This document shows positions 8,991 through 17,241 of a stretch of DNA of 64,000 nucleotides, one piece after another (positions within the stretch are counted from its first letter, which is position 1; every line of letters begins with the position of its first letter). Origin of the DNA: JANNSX01 sp963741525 (GTDB lineage Bacteria > Pseudomonadota > Alphaproteobacteria > Rhizobiales > Hyphomicrobiaceae); the NCBI GenBank assembly GCA_963741525.1, contig CAVUIW010000001.1:62001-126000 (forward strand), in the 5' to 3' direction. The notes under the pieces are model-generated. The model made no database searches. It worked only from the letters and a program-made list of their open reading frames with translations, and was not told where the DNA came from. The translations under genes were made by a program, and so were the position numbers.

Positions 8991-9479
8991 ATGCGCCATC
9001 TCTTCGTTACAGCCGCTGCGGCCACCGTCGTCGTCACCACAGCGGCGACCGTCCTCGCCGCCGGACCGGAAGTCAGCTATCCCGAAGGCTATCGGAGCTG
9101 GACGCATGTGAAGAGCATGGTGATCCAGGAGGGCCATCCGATGTTCGAGGCCTTCGGCGGCATCCACCACATCTATGCCAATCCGGCGGCGGTCGCGGGC
9201 TACAAGTCGGGCACCTTCGCGGACGGCGCCGTCATCATCCTCGACCTCCTCGAAGCCAAGGCGACAGACGATAAGGCGCTCGTCGAAGGCGGCCGCAAAG
9301 TCGTTGGCGTAATGGAGCGCAATGCCGAGAAGTTCGTGGCGACCGGCGGCTGGGGCTATGAGGGTTTCAAGGGCGACACCCAGGAGCGCGTCGTCGGCGG
9401 CAAGGCGGTCGAAGCCTGTTTCGGATGCCACGAGGGGCAGAAGGACAAGGGTTTCGTCTTCTCGGCCTACCGGCCGTAG
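8991..9479 (+). CDS. Cytochrome P460 family protein, periplasmic c-type heme
   Basis: 162 residues. Signal peptide MRHLFVTAAAATVVVTTAAT with cleavage near LAA-GPE. The mature part starts EVSYPEGYRSWTHVKSMVI, the characteristic beginning of the cytochrome P460 fold, and has a single heme site CFGCH close to the C-terminus. P460 proteins oxidise hydroxylamine, or bind NO in the related c'-beta cytochromes; which applies here cannot be decided from sequence. The ATG at 8991 is set by the signal peptide. It follows the b561 gene. Confidence 0.85.
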   Translation: MRHLFVTAAAATVVVTTAATVLAAGPEVSYPEGYRSWTHVKSMVIQEGHPMFEAFGGIHHIYANPAAVAGYKSGTFADGAVIILDLLEAKATDDKALVEGGRKVVGVMERNAEKFVATGGWGYEGFKGDTQERVVGGKAVEACFGCHEGQKDKGFVFSAYRP

Positions 9480-9492
9480 TGCCTCCTGCCCG

Positions 9493-9540
9493 GCGCACGT
9501 TCTTACGGCGAACCGGCATCCACTTCGCCTAAACGTGCGC
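9493..9540. repeat. GGCGAA/TTCGCC palindrome family, second copy
   Basis: GCGCACGTT (9493-9501) pairs with AACGTGCGC (9532-9540) around the family core CGGCGAACCGGCATCCACTT. It overlaps the 3' end of the convergent exported-protein gene and can act as a terminator for the P460 gene. Confidence 0.6.
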
Positions 9541-10180
9541 CCGCCCAGCGAAGCACATGCGGCGCAGACACTGTCGCCACCTCCGGGTCCTGCACCATGT
9601 AGAACTCGGCGCGCGGCGTCAGGTCCGTGATGTTGAATACGAGCTCGACCCGGTCGAGCCGGGTGACGCTGCCTGAATGAAAATTGATGCGGTCGCGCGG
9701 CTCCTGCTCGACGCCAATGCCGGCGAAGCGGTTGGAGGTCGCCAGCCGCTCGTTGAATTGGGCGATCTGATCGAAGGATAGGCCGTCGAAGTAGCCGCTC
9801 GGTTTCCCGGCCGTCTCCTGCAGCTCGACACTGAAGCCCGTCCAGCTCGCCGGCGTGTCGTTGATGACGATCTTGACCATGGCGAAGGCGTACATGCCGG
9901 CGAAGCGCAAGGCGCCGTCGTCGGCCGCCTCTGGATCGGCCCGGATGATGAGCGTCACGGGCTCGGTGCCGAAAATCCGCTCGGTCAAGATGACCGGGTC
10001 GGCCGTGGTGCCAGTGCCGGAAATCGACAGGATCTCGAATCCACCCTTCTCGTCGGAGAAGGTGAAGTAGCTGGCGCGGAACGTCTTGGCGCCGGCAGCC
10101 CCCGACGAGGCGGCCAAAAGCGCTCCCGCGAAGAAACCCGCGATCCAGGACATGGCCGGCCGATGGGCATCAGCACACAT
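9503..10180 (-). CDS. Exported hypothetical protein, 225 aa
   Basis: The N-terminus has a hydrophobic export segment (MSWIAGFFAGALLAASSGAA, cleavage near AGA-KTF) preceded by a short polar stretch, so the true start may be 10180 or 10153. The mature part is beta-rich (FRASYFTFSDEKGGFEILSISG, VILTERIFGTEPVTLIIRAD) without cysteines or catalytic motifs. No family recognised. Its 3' end overlaps a dispersed repeat, so the last residues may derive from the repeat. Convergent with the P460 gene. Confidence 0.55.
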   Translation of the reverse strand: MCADAHRPAMSWIAGFFAGALLAASSGAAGAKTFRASYFTFSDEKGGFEILSISGTGTTADPVILTERIFGTEPVTLIIRADPEAADDGALRFAGMYAFAMVKIVINDTPASWTGFSVELQETAGKPSGYFDGLSFDQIAQFNERLATSNRFAGIGVEQEPRDRINFHSGSVTRLDRVELVFNITDLTPRAEFYMVQDPEVATVSAPHVLRWAGARLGEVDAGSP

Positions 10181-10355
10181 GCGGGGCCTCGCTCGCTAAC
10201 AGCATGCCTCAGATTGCTGGGCCTTGCGACGGACATTCGCCGCTCACGGCTTCACGACATCGTGGTTTTGCGCCTTTCACGCATCCCATCTCCTGGTATA
10301 AGCGTCGCGGCTTCGGGATCGGCCAGCTTGGCGCGGTCCCGCCTGGACCCCATTC

Positions 10356-11627
10356 ATGACCGACACGGCCCCGACAGCGCCGGACATCGTGACCTTCGGC
10401 TGCCGGCTCAATGCCTATGAGTCGGAGATCATGCGCGCGCATGCGGTGGAGGCCGGGTTGGGCGGCGCGCTGGTGTTCAATACCTGCGCCGTCACGAAGG
10501 AGGCGGTCCGCCAGGCCGAACAGGCAATCCGCAAGGCCCGCCGCGCGCATCCGGGACGGCGCATCATCGTCACGGGCTGCGCGGCCCAAACGGAGCCTGA
10601 GCGCTTCGCCGGCATGGCCGAGGTCGACCACGTCATCGGCAATGGCGAGAAGCTGAAGCTAGAGAGTCTCAAGGCGCTGGCCGTGGCCGGCGGTCCACGC
10701 GTCGCCGTCAACGACATCATGTCGGTCCGCGAGACCGCCAGCCACCTGATCGCCGGCTTCGGCGGCCGGGTGCGGGCCTATGTCGAGGTGCAGAACGGCT
10801 GCGACCATCGGTGCACCTTCTGCATCATCCCTTATGGCCGGGGACCTTCGCGCTCGGTGCCGGCGGGCGAGGTCGTGGCGCGCATTCGAGCCATGGTCGA
10901 GACGGGCAACAAGGAGATCGTTTTGACGGGCGTCGACATCACGGCCTATGGCGCCGGCCTTCCCGGCGACATGACGCTCGGAAAGCTCGTGCAGAAGGTT
11001 CTCAAGCTGGTGCCGGAGCTGCCGCGGCTCCGCCTCTCCTCGATCGATTCGATCGAGGCCGATCCGGCGCTGATGGAGGCGATCGCGAGCGAGCCCCGGC
11101 TGATGCCGCATGTCCATGTCTCGCTCCAGGCTGGCCACGACCTCACCTTGAAGCGCATGAAGCGACGCCACCGTCGCGCCGATGTCATCGCGTTCGCGGA
11201 TCAGCTTAGAAAGGCTCGCCCCGACGTCGTGCTCGGCGCCGACCTCATCGCCGGCTTCCCGACCGAGACGGAGGAGATGTTCCAGGGCTCACTCGATATC
11301 GTTGAAGAATGCGAGCTCACCTACCTCCACGTCTTTCCCTATTCGGCCCGCACCGGCACGCCCGCCGCGCGCATGCCGCAGGTGCCTGGAAACGTCATCC
11401 ACGAGCGCGCCAAACGGCTTCGCGCTGTTGGCGAGGCGGCGCTCGGGCGGTTCCATGCCGGTGAGATCGGGGCAAACCGCCGGGTCCTCGTCGAGAGCCA
11501 AGGGCTCGCCCGTACGCCGCAGTTCGCCGAGGTGACGGTCGATCCGTCGATGACGCTCGGCTCGTTCGCCGATGTCCGGATCGTCGGCCGGAGCGGCGCG
11601 CGCCTCACAGGGGTGGTCGCGGCGTGA
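10356..11627 (+). CDS. mtaB: tRNA ct6A37 methylthiotransferase MtaB
   Basis: 423 residues. It adds a methylthio group to N6-threonylcarbamoyladenosine at position 37 of ANN-decoding tRNAs. Seen: the UPF0004 domain with its three cysteines (TFGCRLNAYES, FNTCAVT, VTGCAAQ), which hold the auxiliary iron-sulfur cluster; the radical SAM triad CDHRCTFC near residues 148-155; and the HVHVSLQAGHDLTLKRMKRR segment typical of this family. It overlaps ftsY by four bases (ATGA-type overlap), an arrangement common in this order. Confidence 0.93.
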   Translation: MTDTAPTAPDIVTFGCRLNAYESEIMRAHAVEAGLGGALVFNTCAVTKEAVRQAEQAIRKARRAHPGRRIIVTGCAAQTEPERFAGMAEVDHVIGNGEKLKLESLKALAVAGGPRVAVNDIMSVRETASHLIAGFGGRVRAYVEVQNGCDHRCTFCIIPYGRGPSRSVPAGEVVARIRAMVETGNKEIVLTGVDITAYGAGLPGDMTLGKLVQKVLKLVPELPRLRLSSIDSIEADPALMEAIASEPRLMPHVHVSLQAGHDLTLKRMKRRHRRADVIAFADQLRKARPDVVLGADLIAGFPTETEEMFQGSLDIVEECELTYLHVFPYSARTGTPAARMPQVPGNVIHERAKRLRAVGEAALGRFHAGEIGANRRVLVESQGLARTPQFAEVTVDPSMTLGSFADVRIVGRSGARLTGVVAA

Positions 11628-12736
11628 GCACGGAACCCCCCAAGAAACGCGGCTTCCTCAGCCGCCTTTTCGGCGAGCGCGCGGCTGCGAAGCCGGAGGC
11701 CGTCGAGCCAACCATTTCGGCGGCAGCGACACCGGCTGTAGCGGCGGCAAATGCGCCTTCAACCGCGCCAGAGCCGGCGGCCGAGCCGCTCCCTGCGGTC
11801 GTCGCCGAAATGCCAGCCGAAAAACGCGGCTGGTTCCAGAAACTCCGCCAGGGACTGGGGAAGACCTCCTCCAAGCTCACCGACGGCATTGTCGGCGTCT
11901 TCACGAAGCGTAAGCTCGACGCGTCGACGCTCGAGGAGCTCGAGGACCTGCTGGTCCAGGCCGATCTCGGCCTGGAGACGGCGGGCCGCGTCGCCGCCCG
12001 ACTGAAGTCCGAGCGCTACGCCAAGGACATTTCCGCCGATGAGGTGCGCCAAGTGCTGGCCGAGGAGGTGGCCGACATCCTCGAGCCCGTCGCAAAGCCC
12101 CTCCTTGCCGACCCGGGGCACAAACCCCATGTGATCCTGGTTGTCGGCGTCAACGGTACCGGCAAGACGACGACCATCGGCAAGCTCGCCAACAGGTTCC
12201 GGAACGAGGGGAAAAAGGTGATGCTGGCGGCGGGCGATACCTTCCGGGCAGCCGCCATCGATCAGCTCAAGATTTGGGGCGAGCGGACGGGCTCCAAGGT
12301 GATATCCGGCGCGGTGGGCGCGGACGCGGCGAGCCTTGCCTTCGATGCTCTGACGGCTGCCCGCGACGAAGCCGCCGACGTTCTGCTCGTCGATACCGCC
12401 GGGCGCCTCCAGAACAAGGCCAACCTTATGGCTGAATTGGAGAAAATCGTGCGTGTGCTACGCAAGGTGGATGCCACCGCGCCGCACGCCGTCGTGCTGG
12501 TTCTGGACGCAACCACGGGTCAGAATGCGCTGAGCCAAGTGGAGGTTTTCCGGAAAATCGCTGGCGTCACGGGCCTCATCATGACGAAGCTCGACGGCAC
12601 GGCACGCGGCGGCATCCTGGTCGCCATCGCGGAGCGGCATAAGTTGCCTGTCCATGCCATCGGGGTCGGCGAAGGGGTCGACGACCTGCAGGCCTTCGAC
12701 GCGGAGGAATTCGCGGCGGCAATCGCGGGGGCGTGA
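11624..12736 (+). CDS. ftsY: Signal recognition particle receptor FtsY
   Basis: 370 residues. An acidic/alanine-rich N-terminal A domain (1-60) is followed by the NG GTPase core: G1 VGVNGTGKTTTIGKL near 175-190, DTFRAAAIDQL, G3 DTAGRLQNKANLM and G4 TKLDGTARGG. It docks the SRP-ribosome complex at the inner membrane for co-translational insertion of membrane proteins. The GTG start overlaps the mtaB stop codon. A septation protein follows 83 bases downstream and may be in the same transcript. Confidence 0.96.
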   Translation: MSTEPPKKRGFLSRLFGERAAAKPEAVEPTISAAATPAVAAANAPSTAPEPAAEPLPAVVAEMPAEKRGWFQKLRQGLGKTSSKLTDGIVGVFTKRKLDASTLEELEDLLVQADLGLETAGRVAARLKSERYAKDISADEVRQVLAEEVADILEPVAKPLLADPGHKPHVILVVGVNGTGKTTTIGKLANRFRNEGKKVMLAAGDTFRAAAIDQLKIWGERTGSKVISGAVGADAASLAFDALTAARDEAADVLLVDTAGRLQNKANLMAELEKIVRVLRKVDATAPHAVVLVLDATTGQNALSQVEVFRKIAGVTGLIMTKLDGTARGGILVAIAERHKLPVHAIGVGEGVDDLQAFDAEEFAAAIAGA

Positions 12737-12819
12737 GGTTTGGTCTGAATACCGCCTCTTTACAAAGTGAGAATAAGCTGTCGGATTGATCCGAAGGTTC
12801 AAGAGGTTCGCGACCCGAG

Positions 12820-13506
12820 ATGAAGCTCATCTGGAAGCTCATACTGGAATTCCTGCCGCTCGGGCTGTTTTTCGTGTTCACCGAGAGATACGACGTTTAC
12901 GTCGGAACCGCGGTGATGATGGGTGCGACCGTCGTCTCCATGGCAGTCATCTGGGGCATTTGGCGCAAGATCGCGCTGATGGCGCTGATAACCGCGGCGA
13001 CTGGCCTGCTGTTCGGCGCGCTGACGATCTACTGGACCGATCCGCTGTTCGTGAAGTTGAAGCCCACGGTGGTTGGCTTCACATTCGCCGCGATCCTGCT
13101 GACGGGCCTCATGATGAACAAGCCGCTGCTGAAGCCGCTGCTCGGTGAGGACCTCAATCTGACGGAGAAGGGCTGGCGGGCCATCACTTGGCGGTGGTTC
13201 TGGTACTTCGTGTTCATATCGTTTCTCAACGAGGCGATCTGGCGGGGCGCGAACGTTGTGTGGCCGACTGATCCGACGACCGCGACCGAGGTGTGGGCGG
13301 CTTTCAAACTGTTCGGTCTGCTACCGCTGACGATCATTTTCGGAGTTTGGCAGATTCCCTTTGTTCGTCGCTATCGCAAGCCAGGTGCGCCCGTCGATCA
13401 CACTTTCGATGCCATTGCCGACTTCCTGGATGGCACCTACCGTCACTCGTCGCAGGCAGCCCGCCCGGCGGCGAGTCTCAGCCCATCCCGGCACGAGGGC
13501 GAGTGA
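12820..13506 (+). CDS. Septation protein A family (IspZ/YciB), divergent paralogue
   Basis: 228 residues with five or so membrane helices. Family signatures: LILEFLPLGLFFVFTERYDV at the start, FGALTIYWTDPLFVKLKPT, LTEKGWRAITWRWFWYFVF, FLNEAIWR and VWAAFKLFGLLPLTIIFG. Compared with the second copy it lacks the canonical LELGPLLVFF start and has a 30-residue hydrophilic tail. IspZ/YciB proteins support cell envelope synthesis and septation at the inner membrane. It lies behind ftsY, where alphaproteobacteria usually have their single copy. Confidence 0.85.
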   Translation: MKLIWKLILEFLPLGLFFVFTERYDVYVGTAVMMGATVVSMAVIWGIWRKIALMALITAATGLLFGALTIYWTDPLFVKLKPTVVGFTFAAILLTGLMMNKPLLKPLLGEDLNLTEKGWRAITWRWFWYFVFISFLNEAIWRGANVVWPTDPTTATEVWAAFKLFGLLPLTIIFGVWQIPFVRRYRKPGAPVDHTFDAIADFLDGTYRHSSQAARPAASLSPSRHEGE

Positions 13507-13581
13507 CATAAGACTAGCCGATCGCGGCTTGCTGGATCGCAATCGAATCGAGCCTATCGTTGCAGTCCGGCTTTTGCGCCC

Positions 13582-13721
13582 GGCGCGACGGGCCACTAGG
13601 GTGTTTCCGTTTTTCGTTGAATCACGCCAACACCCTCGCTCTTTGGTTTGTCGTGCTTCTTATCGGAAAACCGCTTCGGATCCCGGCCTTCGCCGGGACA
13701 GGCTTTTCCGGAAGCACTCTA
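13582..13721. repeat. 140-bp dispersed repeat, copy 1
   Basis: It begins GGCGCGACGGGCCACTAGGG, continues with GTGTTTCCGTTTTTCGTTGA, contains CGGAAAACCGCTTCG and the hairpin CCCGGCCTTCGCCGGG, and ends CCGGAAGCACTCTA. Other copies are at 48342-48481 and 62611-62711. It separates the two septation protein genes. No open reading frame of its own and no target-site duplication was recognised. Confidence 0.85.
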
Positions 13722-13740
13722 GCAGACGAGACCAAATCCG

Positions 13741-14382
13741 ATGACCGACGAAACCGCCAAGGCCGGATCGCCTCTCGCCCACCGGCAACCGGCGCCCTCG
13801 GGCCTGAAGCTCTTCCTCGAGCTTGGGCCGCTGCTCGTCTTCTTCGGCGTCTATTCCTATGCCGGACTTTACGCGGCGACCGCGGTCTTCATCCCTCTGA
13901 CGGTCGTGGCCTTGGTCGCCAGTCGCTACCTCATTGGAAAGGTGGGCGTTTTGCCGCTGGTGACCGGCGCTTTCGTCATCGTGTTCGGTGGGCTGACGCT
14001 CTATCTCGCCGACGAGACCTTCATCAAAATGAAGCCGACTTTAGTCTATCTGCTGTTTTCGGCGGCCGCACTTGTTGGACTCGCGTTCAATTGGATCGTT
14101 TGGAAGCAACTTTTTGGCGAGGTCTTTCGCTTGACCGACGAAGGCTGGCGGAAGATACAGTTTCGTTGGGGCTGTTTCTTCTTGAGCATGGCCATTCTCA
14201 ACGAGATCGTCTGGCGAACTCTGTCTACTGATTTCTGGGTGAGCTTCAAAGTCTTTGGGGTTTTACCTCTGACATTCATATTCATGCTGGCGCTGACGCC
14301 GCTCCTGAAGCGGTACGAGCTTGTTGAATCCGGTGCAAACAGCAACACTTCGACAACGAATGGCGTAGACGGGGCTTCCTGA
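13741..14382 (+). CDS. ispZ: Septation protein A (IspZ/YciB), canonical type
   Basis: 213 residues and five hydrophobic segments. It carries the family's best conserved motifs: LKLFLELGPLLVFFGVYSYA, LVTGAFVIVFGGLTLYLADE, FIKMKPTLVYLLFS, FRLTDEGWRKIQFRWGCFF, ILNEIVWRTLSTDFWVSFKV. This is closer to the alphaproteobacterial consensus than the paralogue 235 bases upstream. The last 150 bases are noticeably AT-richer than the surroundings. Role as for the family: inner-membrane protein of cell envelope biogenesis and division. It probably has its own promoter, since the repeat intervenes. Confidence 0.9.
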   Translation: MTDETAKAGSPLAHRQPAPSGLKLFLELGPLLVFFGVYSYAGLYAATAVFIPLTVVALVASRYLIGKVGVLPLVTGAFVIVFGGLTLYLADETFIKMKPTLVYLLFSAAALVGLAFNWIVWKQLFGEVFRLTDEGWRKIQFRWGCFFLSMAILNEIVWRTLSTDFWVSFKVFGVLPLTFIFMLALTPLLKRYELVESGANSNTSTTNGVDGAS

Positions 14383-14485
14383 ACCGCTTCGTAAACGCTA
14401 TACACTGTGTTCAAGCGAATTTGATGCGATCGGGAATCGAATTCGCGGAAAACTTGGCGCGGCCCCTATCCGTACGCTGCGGGTG

Positions 14486-14522
14486 GGATCATCAGGACAC
14501 GCCTCTCGGCGTCTGATGATCC
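14486..14522. promoter_or_regulatory. Inverted repeat upstream of the marR-type gene, operator or attenuator candidate
   Basis: GGATCATCAG (14486-14495) pairs perfectly with CTGATGATCC (14513-14522), and an inner ACGCC/GGCGT pair continues the stem. It ends 50 bases before the MarR ATG. MarR proteins normally bind palindromes in their own promoters, so autoregulation is a reasonable inference; a leader hairpin is the alternative. Confidence 0.4.
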
Positions 14523-14571
14523 GAAGGCGGCGGATGTGTGTTCGCGCCCCAGGAAAGGTCCGCAAACGACA

Positions 14572-15015
14572 ATGAAAACAAACACCACTCTCGATGCCTC
14601 GCCTGTCCACCTCCTCCACCGCGCAGGTCAGCGGGCAGCGGAAATCTTCGACAACGCTGTTGGCGGCAAGGGTCTGACACCCCGCCAATACGCAATCCTG
14701 CTTGCGCTCTCCGAGAACGAGGGCGTCAGCCAGACCGATCTCGTCGAACGAACGGGCATCGATCGCTCGACGCTCGCCGACGTCGTCCGCCGCATGATCA
14801 AGAAGGGCCTGGTGCTCCGGCGCAGGACGAAAGAGGATCAGCGGGCTTATGCCGTGCGCTTGAGCGAGAAGGGCCGCATCGCCCTCAACGAGACCATCGC
14901 AGCGGCCAACGCCGCGGATCAGCGTGTGCTCGCCTCGCTCTCCGCCGACAAGCGCAAGCAGTTCCTCGAGAACCTGGCAGCAGTGGCCAACTCCGAGGTT
15001 GTCCGCGGCGCTTGA
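14572..15015 (+). CDS. MarR-family transcriptional regulator
   Basis: 147 residues. A winged helix-turn-helix core: LTPRQYAILLALSENEGVSQ, TDLVERTGIDRSTLADVVRR (recognition helix) and the wing KKGLVLRRRTKEDQRAYAVRL. The DxR-x-Y motif at the wing tip is typical. The ATG at 14572 is chosen because AGGAAAGG lies upstream and the longer frame adds only a short basic stretch. It converges on the ccm operon. The ligand is unknown. Confidence 0.88.
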   Translation: MKTNTTLDASPVHLLHRAGQRAAEIFDNAVGGKGLTPRQYAILLALSENEGVSQTDLVERTGIDRSTLADVVRRMIKKGLVLRRRTKEDQRAYAVRLSEKGRIALNETIAAANAADQRVLASLSADKRKQFLENLAAVANSEVVRGA

Positions 15016-15027
15016 GCAATTGGGCGT

Positions 15028-15621
15028 TCACCCTGCCTTGCGCGCCAACGCGATCGCCGGCAGCAGGCGGTCCCTGACGGTCTCCGCCGTCAGGGGTCCG
15101 ACGTGCTTGAATGCAACGCGGCCCTTGCCGTCGATGACGAACGTCTCCGGCACGCCATAGACGCCGAAGTCGAGCGCGACCCGGCCATTGCCGTCGCTGC
15201 CGATCCGGCCATAGGGGTTGCCAAGCTTGCCGAGGAACCGTCGCGCGTCGGCGGCGCCATCCTTGTAATTGAGGCCGACGAGCTTCACCCCACCCGAACG
15301 CACAAGTTCCATCAGCACCGGATGCTCCTCGTGGCACGGGCCGCACCAGGAGGCGAAGACGTTGAGCACGGTGACCTCGCCCGAGCCGAGATCCTTGGAG
15401 GAGAGGCCCGGCACCGCGGCGCTCTCGCCCTGAAGCCCCTCGATGGGCGGCAAATCGAAAGCGGGAACCGGCTTTCCGATCAATGCCGAGGGCAACTTCG
15501 AGGGGTCGCCCGAGGTCAGCGCCAGAGCAAAGACCGCCGCGACCACCGCGAACAGGCCGAGCGGCGCGACAAACCGCAGCCGGCGGCTGGCAGCATTAGG
15601 CGGAGGTGATACCTCGCTCAT
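15028..15621 (-). CDS. ccmG: Thiol:disulfide interchange protein CcmG/DsbE
   Basis: 197 residues, with one N-terminal membrane anchor (FVAPLGLFAVVAAVFALAL) and a periplasmic thioredoxin domain. The active site is WCGPC within VLNVFASWCGPCHEEHP, followed by the family's YKDGAADARRFLGKLGNPY and the cis-proline GVYGVPETFVID. It reduces apocytochrome c or CcmH thiols before heme attachment. The start overlaps ccmD by ATGA. Last gene of the ccmABCDG unit. Confidence 0.94.
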   Translation of the reverse strand: MSEVSPPPNAASRRLRFVAPLGLFAVVAAVFALALTSGDPSKLPSALIGKPVPAFDLPPIEGLQGESAAVPGLSSKDLGSGEVTVLNVFASWCGPCHEEHPVLMELVRSGGVKLVGLNYKDGAADARRFLGKLGNPYGRIGSDGNGRVALDFGVYGVPETFVIDGKGRVAFKHVGPLTAETVRDRLLPAIALARKAG

Positions 15622-15791
15622 GAGGCAGCCTCGCTGCCTGAGCGGCGGACACCATCCGCGTCGAGCCGCTCGAGCAGCGCCCGCTGGCGCCGCCCATCGG
15701 CGATGACCCACGCGATCAAAACCGCAAGAACGAGCGCAACCGCCGCGTAGGCGCTCCAGATGAAGGCGGCGTGGGGACCAAGATCTACCAT
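15618..15791 (-). CDS. ccmD: Heme exporter protein D
   Basis: 57 residues: MVDLGPHAAFIWSAYAAVAL starts a single membrane helix, followed by a basic cytoplasmic tail (DGRRQRALLERLD). This is the size and layout of CcmD, which stabilises the CcmABC-CcmE complex. It sits between ccmC and ccmG, with four bases shared with ccmG. Confidence 0.9.
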   Translation of the reverse strand: MVDLGPHAAFIWSAYAAVALVLAVLIAWVIADGRRQRALLERLDADGVRRSGSEAAS

Positions 15792-15798
15792 CCTCGCC

Positions 15799-16572
15799 TC
15801 ACGTCGCCACGGATGCCGCCGCGCGATCGACGCGGCGGAGCTGAAGGCCGATGGCTTTGCGTCGCAAAATCTCATTGCGCATGGCGGCCAGATGAAGCGT
15901 GAAAAACAGCAGTGTAAACCCCACCGCCATGACGCCGAGCGGCCACAGCAGATCAGGATGGATGGTCGGCCCATCGACGCGGAAGACACTCGCCGGTTGA
16001 TGCAAGGTCTCCCACCAATCGACGGAAAACTTGATGATTGGGATATTGACGGCGCCAGCCAGAGCAAGAATGGCCGTCACCCGGCTTGCGCGCGAGGTAT
16101 CGTCGATGGCTCCGCGCAGCGCCATCAGTCCGAAATAGAGAAAGAGCAGCACCAGCATGGAGGTCAGACGCGCATCCCACTGCCAATAGGTGCCCCACAT
16201 GGGCTTGCCCCATAAGGAGCCGGTCAACAGCGCCAGGAAGGTGAAGGCCGCCCCGATCGGTGCCGCGGCCTTGGCCGCCACATCGGCGAGCGGATGCCGC
16301 CAGATGAGAACGCCTAGCGCGGAAATGGCGATCAGCATGTAGCCCATCATGGCGAGCCAGGCCGAGGGCACGTGGATGTACATGATCCTGACCGTCTCGC
16401 CCTGGCGGAAGTCCGGCGGCGAGGCGAAGGCCATATAGAGGCCAACGGCAATGACACCAGCCGCAACAACCGTGAGCCACGGCAGCACGCGCCCCGAAAG
16501 GCTCATGAAGCGCTGAGGATTGGCGAGGCTGTACATGGCGACCTTCCTATCCCTTGGGGCCGTTTCCGGCAA
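15799..16572 (-). CDS. ccmC: Heme exporter protein C
   Basis: 257 residues and six membrane helices. The tryptophan-rich heme-handling motif WGKPMWGTYWQWDARLTS is complete, and the flanking histidines in IMYIHVPSAW and WWETLHQP are present. CcmC loads heme onto CcmE on the periplasmic side. A start at 16536 (MYSLANPQRF) is an alternative that removes 12 residues. It follows ccmB without a gap. Confidence 0.95.
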   Translation of the reverse strand: MPETAPRDRKVAMYSLANPQRFMSLSGRVLPWLTVVAAGVIAVGLYMAFASPPDFRQGETVRIMYIHVPSAWLAMMGYMLIAISALGVLIWRHPLADVAAKAAAPIGAAFTFLALLTGSLWGKPMWGTYWQWDARLTSMLVLLFLYFGLMALRGAIDDTSRASRVTAILALAGAVNIPIIKFSVDWWETLHQPASVFRVDGPTIHPDLLWPLGVMAVGFTLLFFTLHLAAMRNEILRRKAIGLQLRRVDRAAASVAT

Positions 16573-17241
16573 TCAACCGAGATTGGCCCGGAGCGCCTGG
16601 GCCGCCGCCAACGGCGTCAGCACAACTGTAGCTAAGGTGAGTGCCGTCAGGATCAAGAGCGGTTGGGCCGAAGGCTCGAGCGCCGAGGTCATGCGATCGA
16701 TACTGGAAACCCCGAAAATGAGAATGGGCACGTAAAGCGGCAAAATCAGGAGGGCAACGAGTAATCCTCCCCGGCGCAGACCCAGCGTCAGCGCTGCCCC
16801 GAGCGCGCCGAGGAAGCTTAACGCCGGCGAGCCGATCAGCATGGTGAGCGCCACGGCTGGATACGCCTTTGCCTCGAGGTTGAGCAGAAGGCCGAGGACA
16901 GGTGCGAGCAAGACGAGCGGCAGCGCGGTCGTCAGCCAATGGGCGATCGCCTTACCCGTGACGACGAGCTCCAAGGGCAGGGGGCCTAGCGCGATCACCT
17001 CGAGTGTCCCGTCCTCGTGGTCGTTGTGGAAAATCCGGTCGACCGAGAGCAGCGCCGACAACAACAGCGCCACCCAGAGCAGACCGGGCGCGATCCGGGA
17101 GAGCAGGTTCAGGTCCGGCCCGAGGCCGATCGGCACAATGGCGACGACGACGAGATAGAAGCCGAGCGCGATGCCGATGGCGCCGCCGTCGCGTAGCGCG
17201 ACCCGGATGTCCCGGCCGACGAGGGCGAGAAAGGCGCTCAT
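16573..17241 (-). CDS. ccmB: Heme exporter protein B
   Basis: 222 residues with six membrane helices. Family landmarks: LVGRDIRVALRDGGAIGIAL at the start, RIFHNDHEDGTLE, PLPLELVVTGKAIAHWL and the terminal AAAQALRANLG. It is the permease partner of CcmA in the ABC-type complex that releases holo-CcmE from CcmC. The start overlaps the end of ccmA by four bases. Confidence 0.95.
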   Translation of the reverse strand: MSAFLALVGRDIRVALRDGGAIGIALGFYLVVVAIVPIGLGPDLNLLSRIAPGLLWVALLLSALLSVDRIFHNDHEDGTLEVIALGPLPLELVVTGKAIAHWLTTALPLVLLAPVLGLLLNLEAKAYPAVALTMLIGSPALSFLGALGAALTLGLRRGGLLVALLILPLYVPILIFGVSSIDRMTSALEPSAQPLLILTALTLATVVLTPLAAAQALRANLG

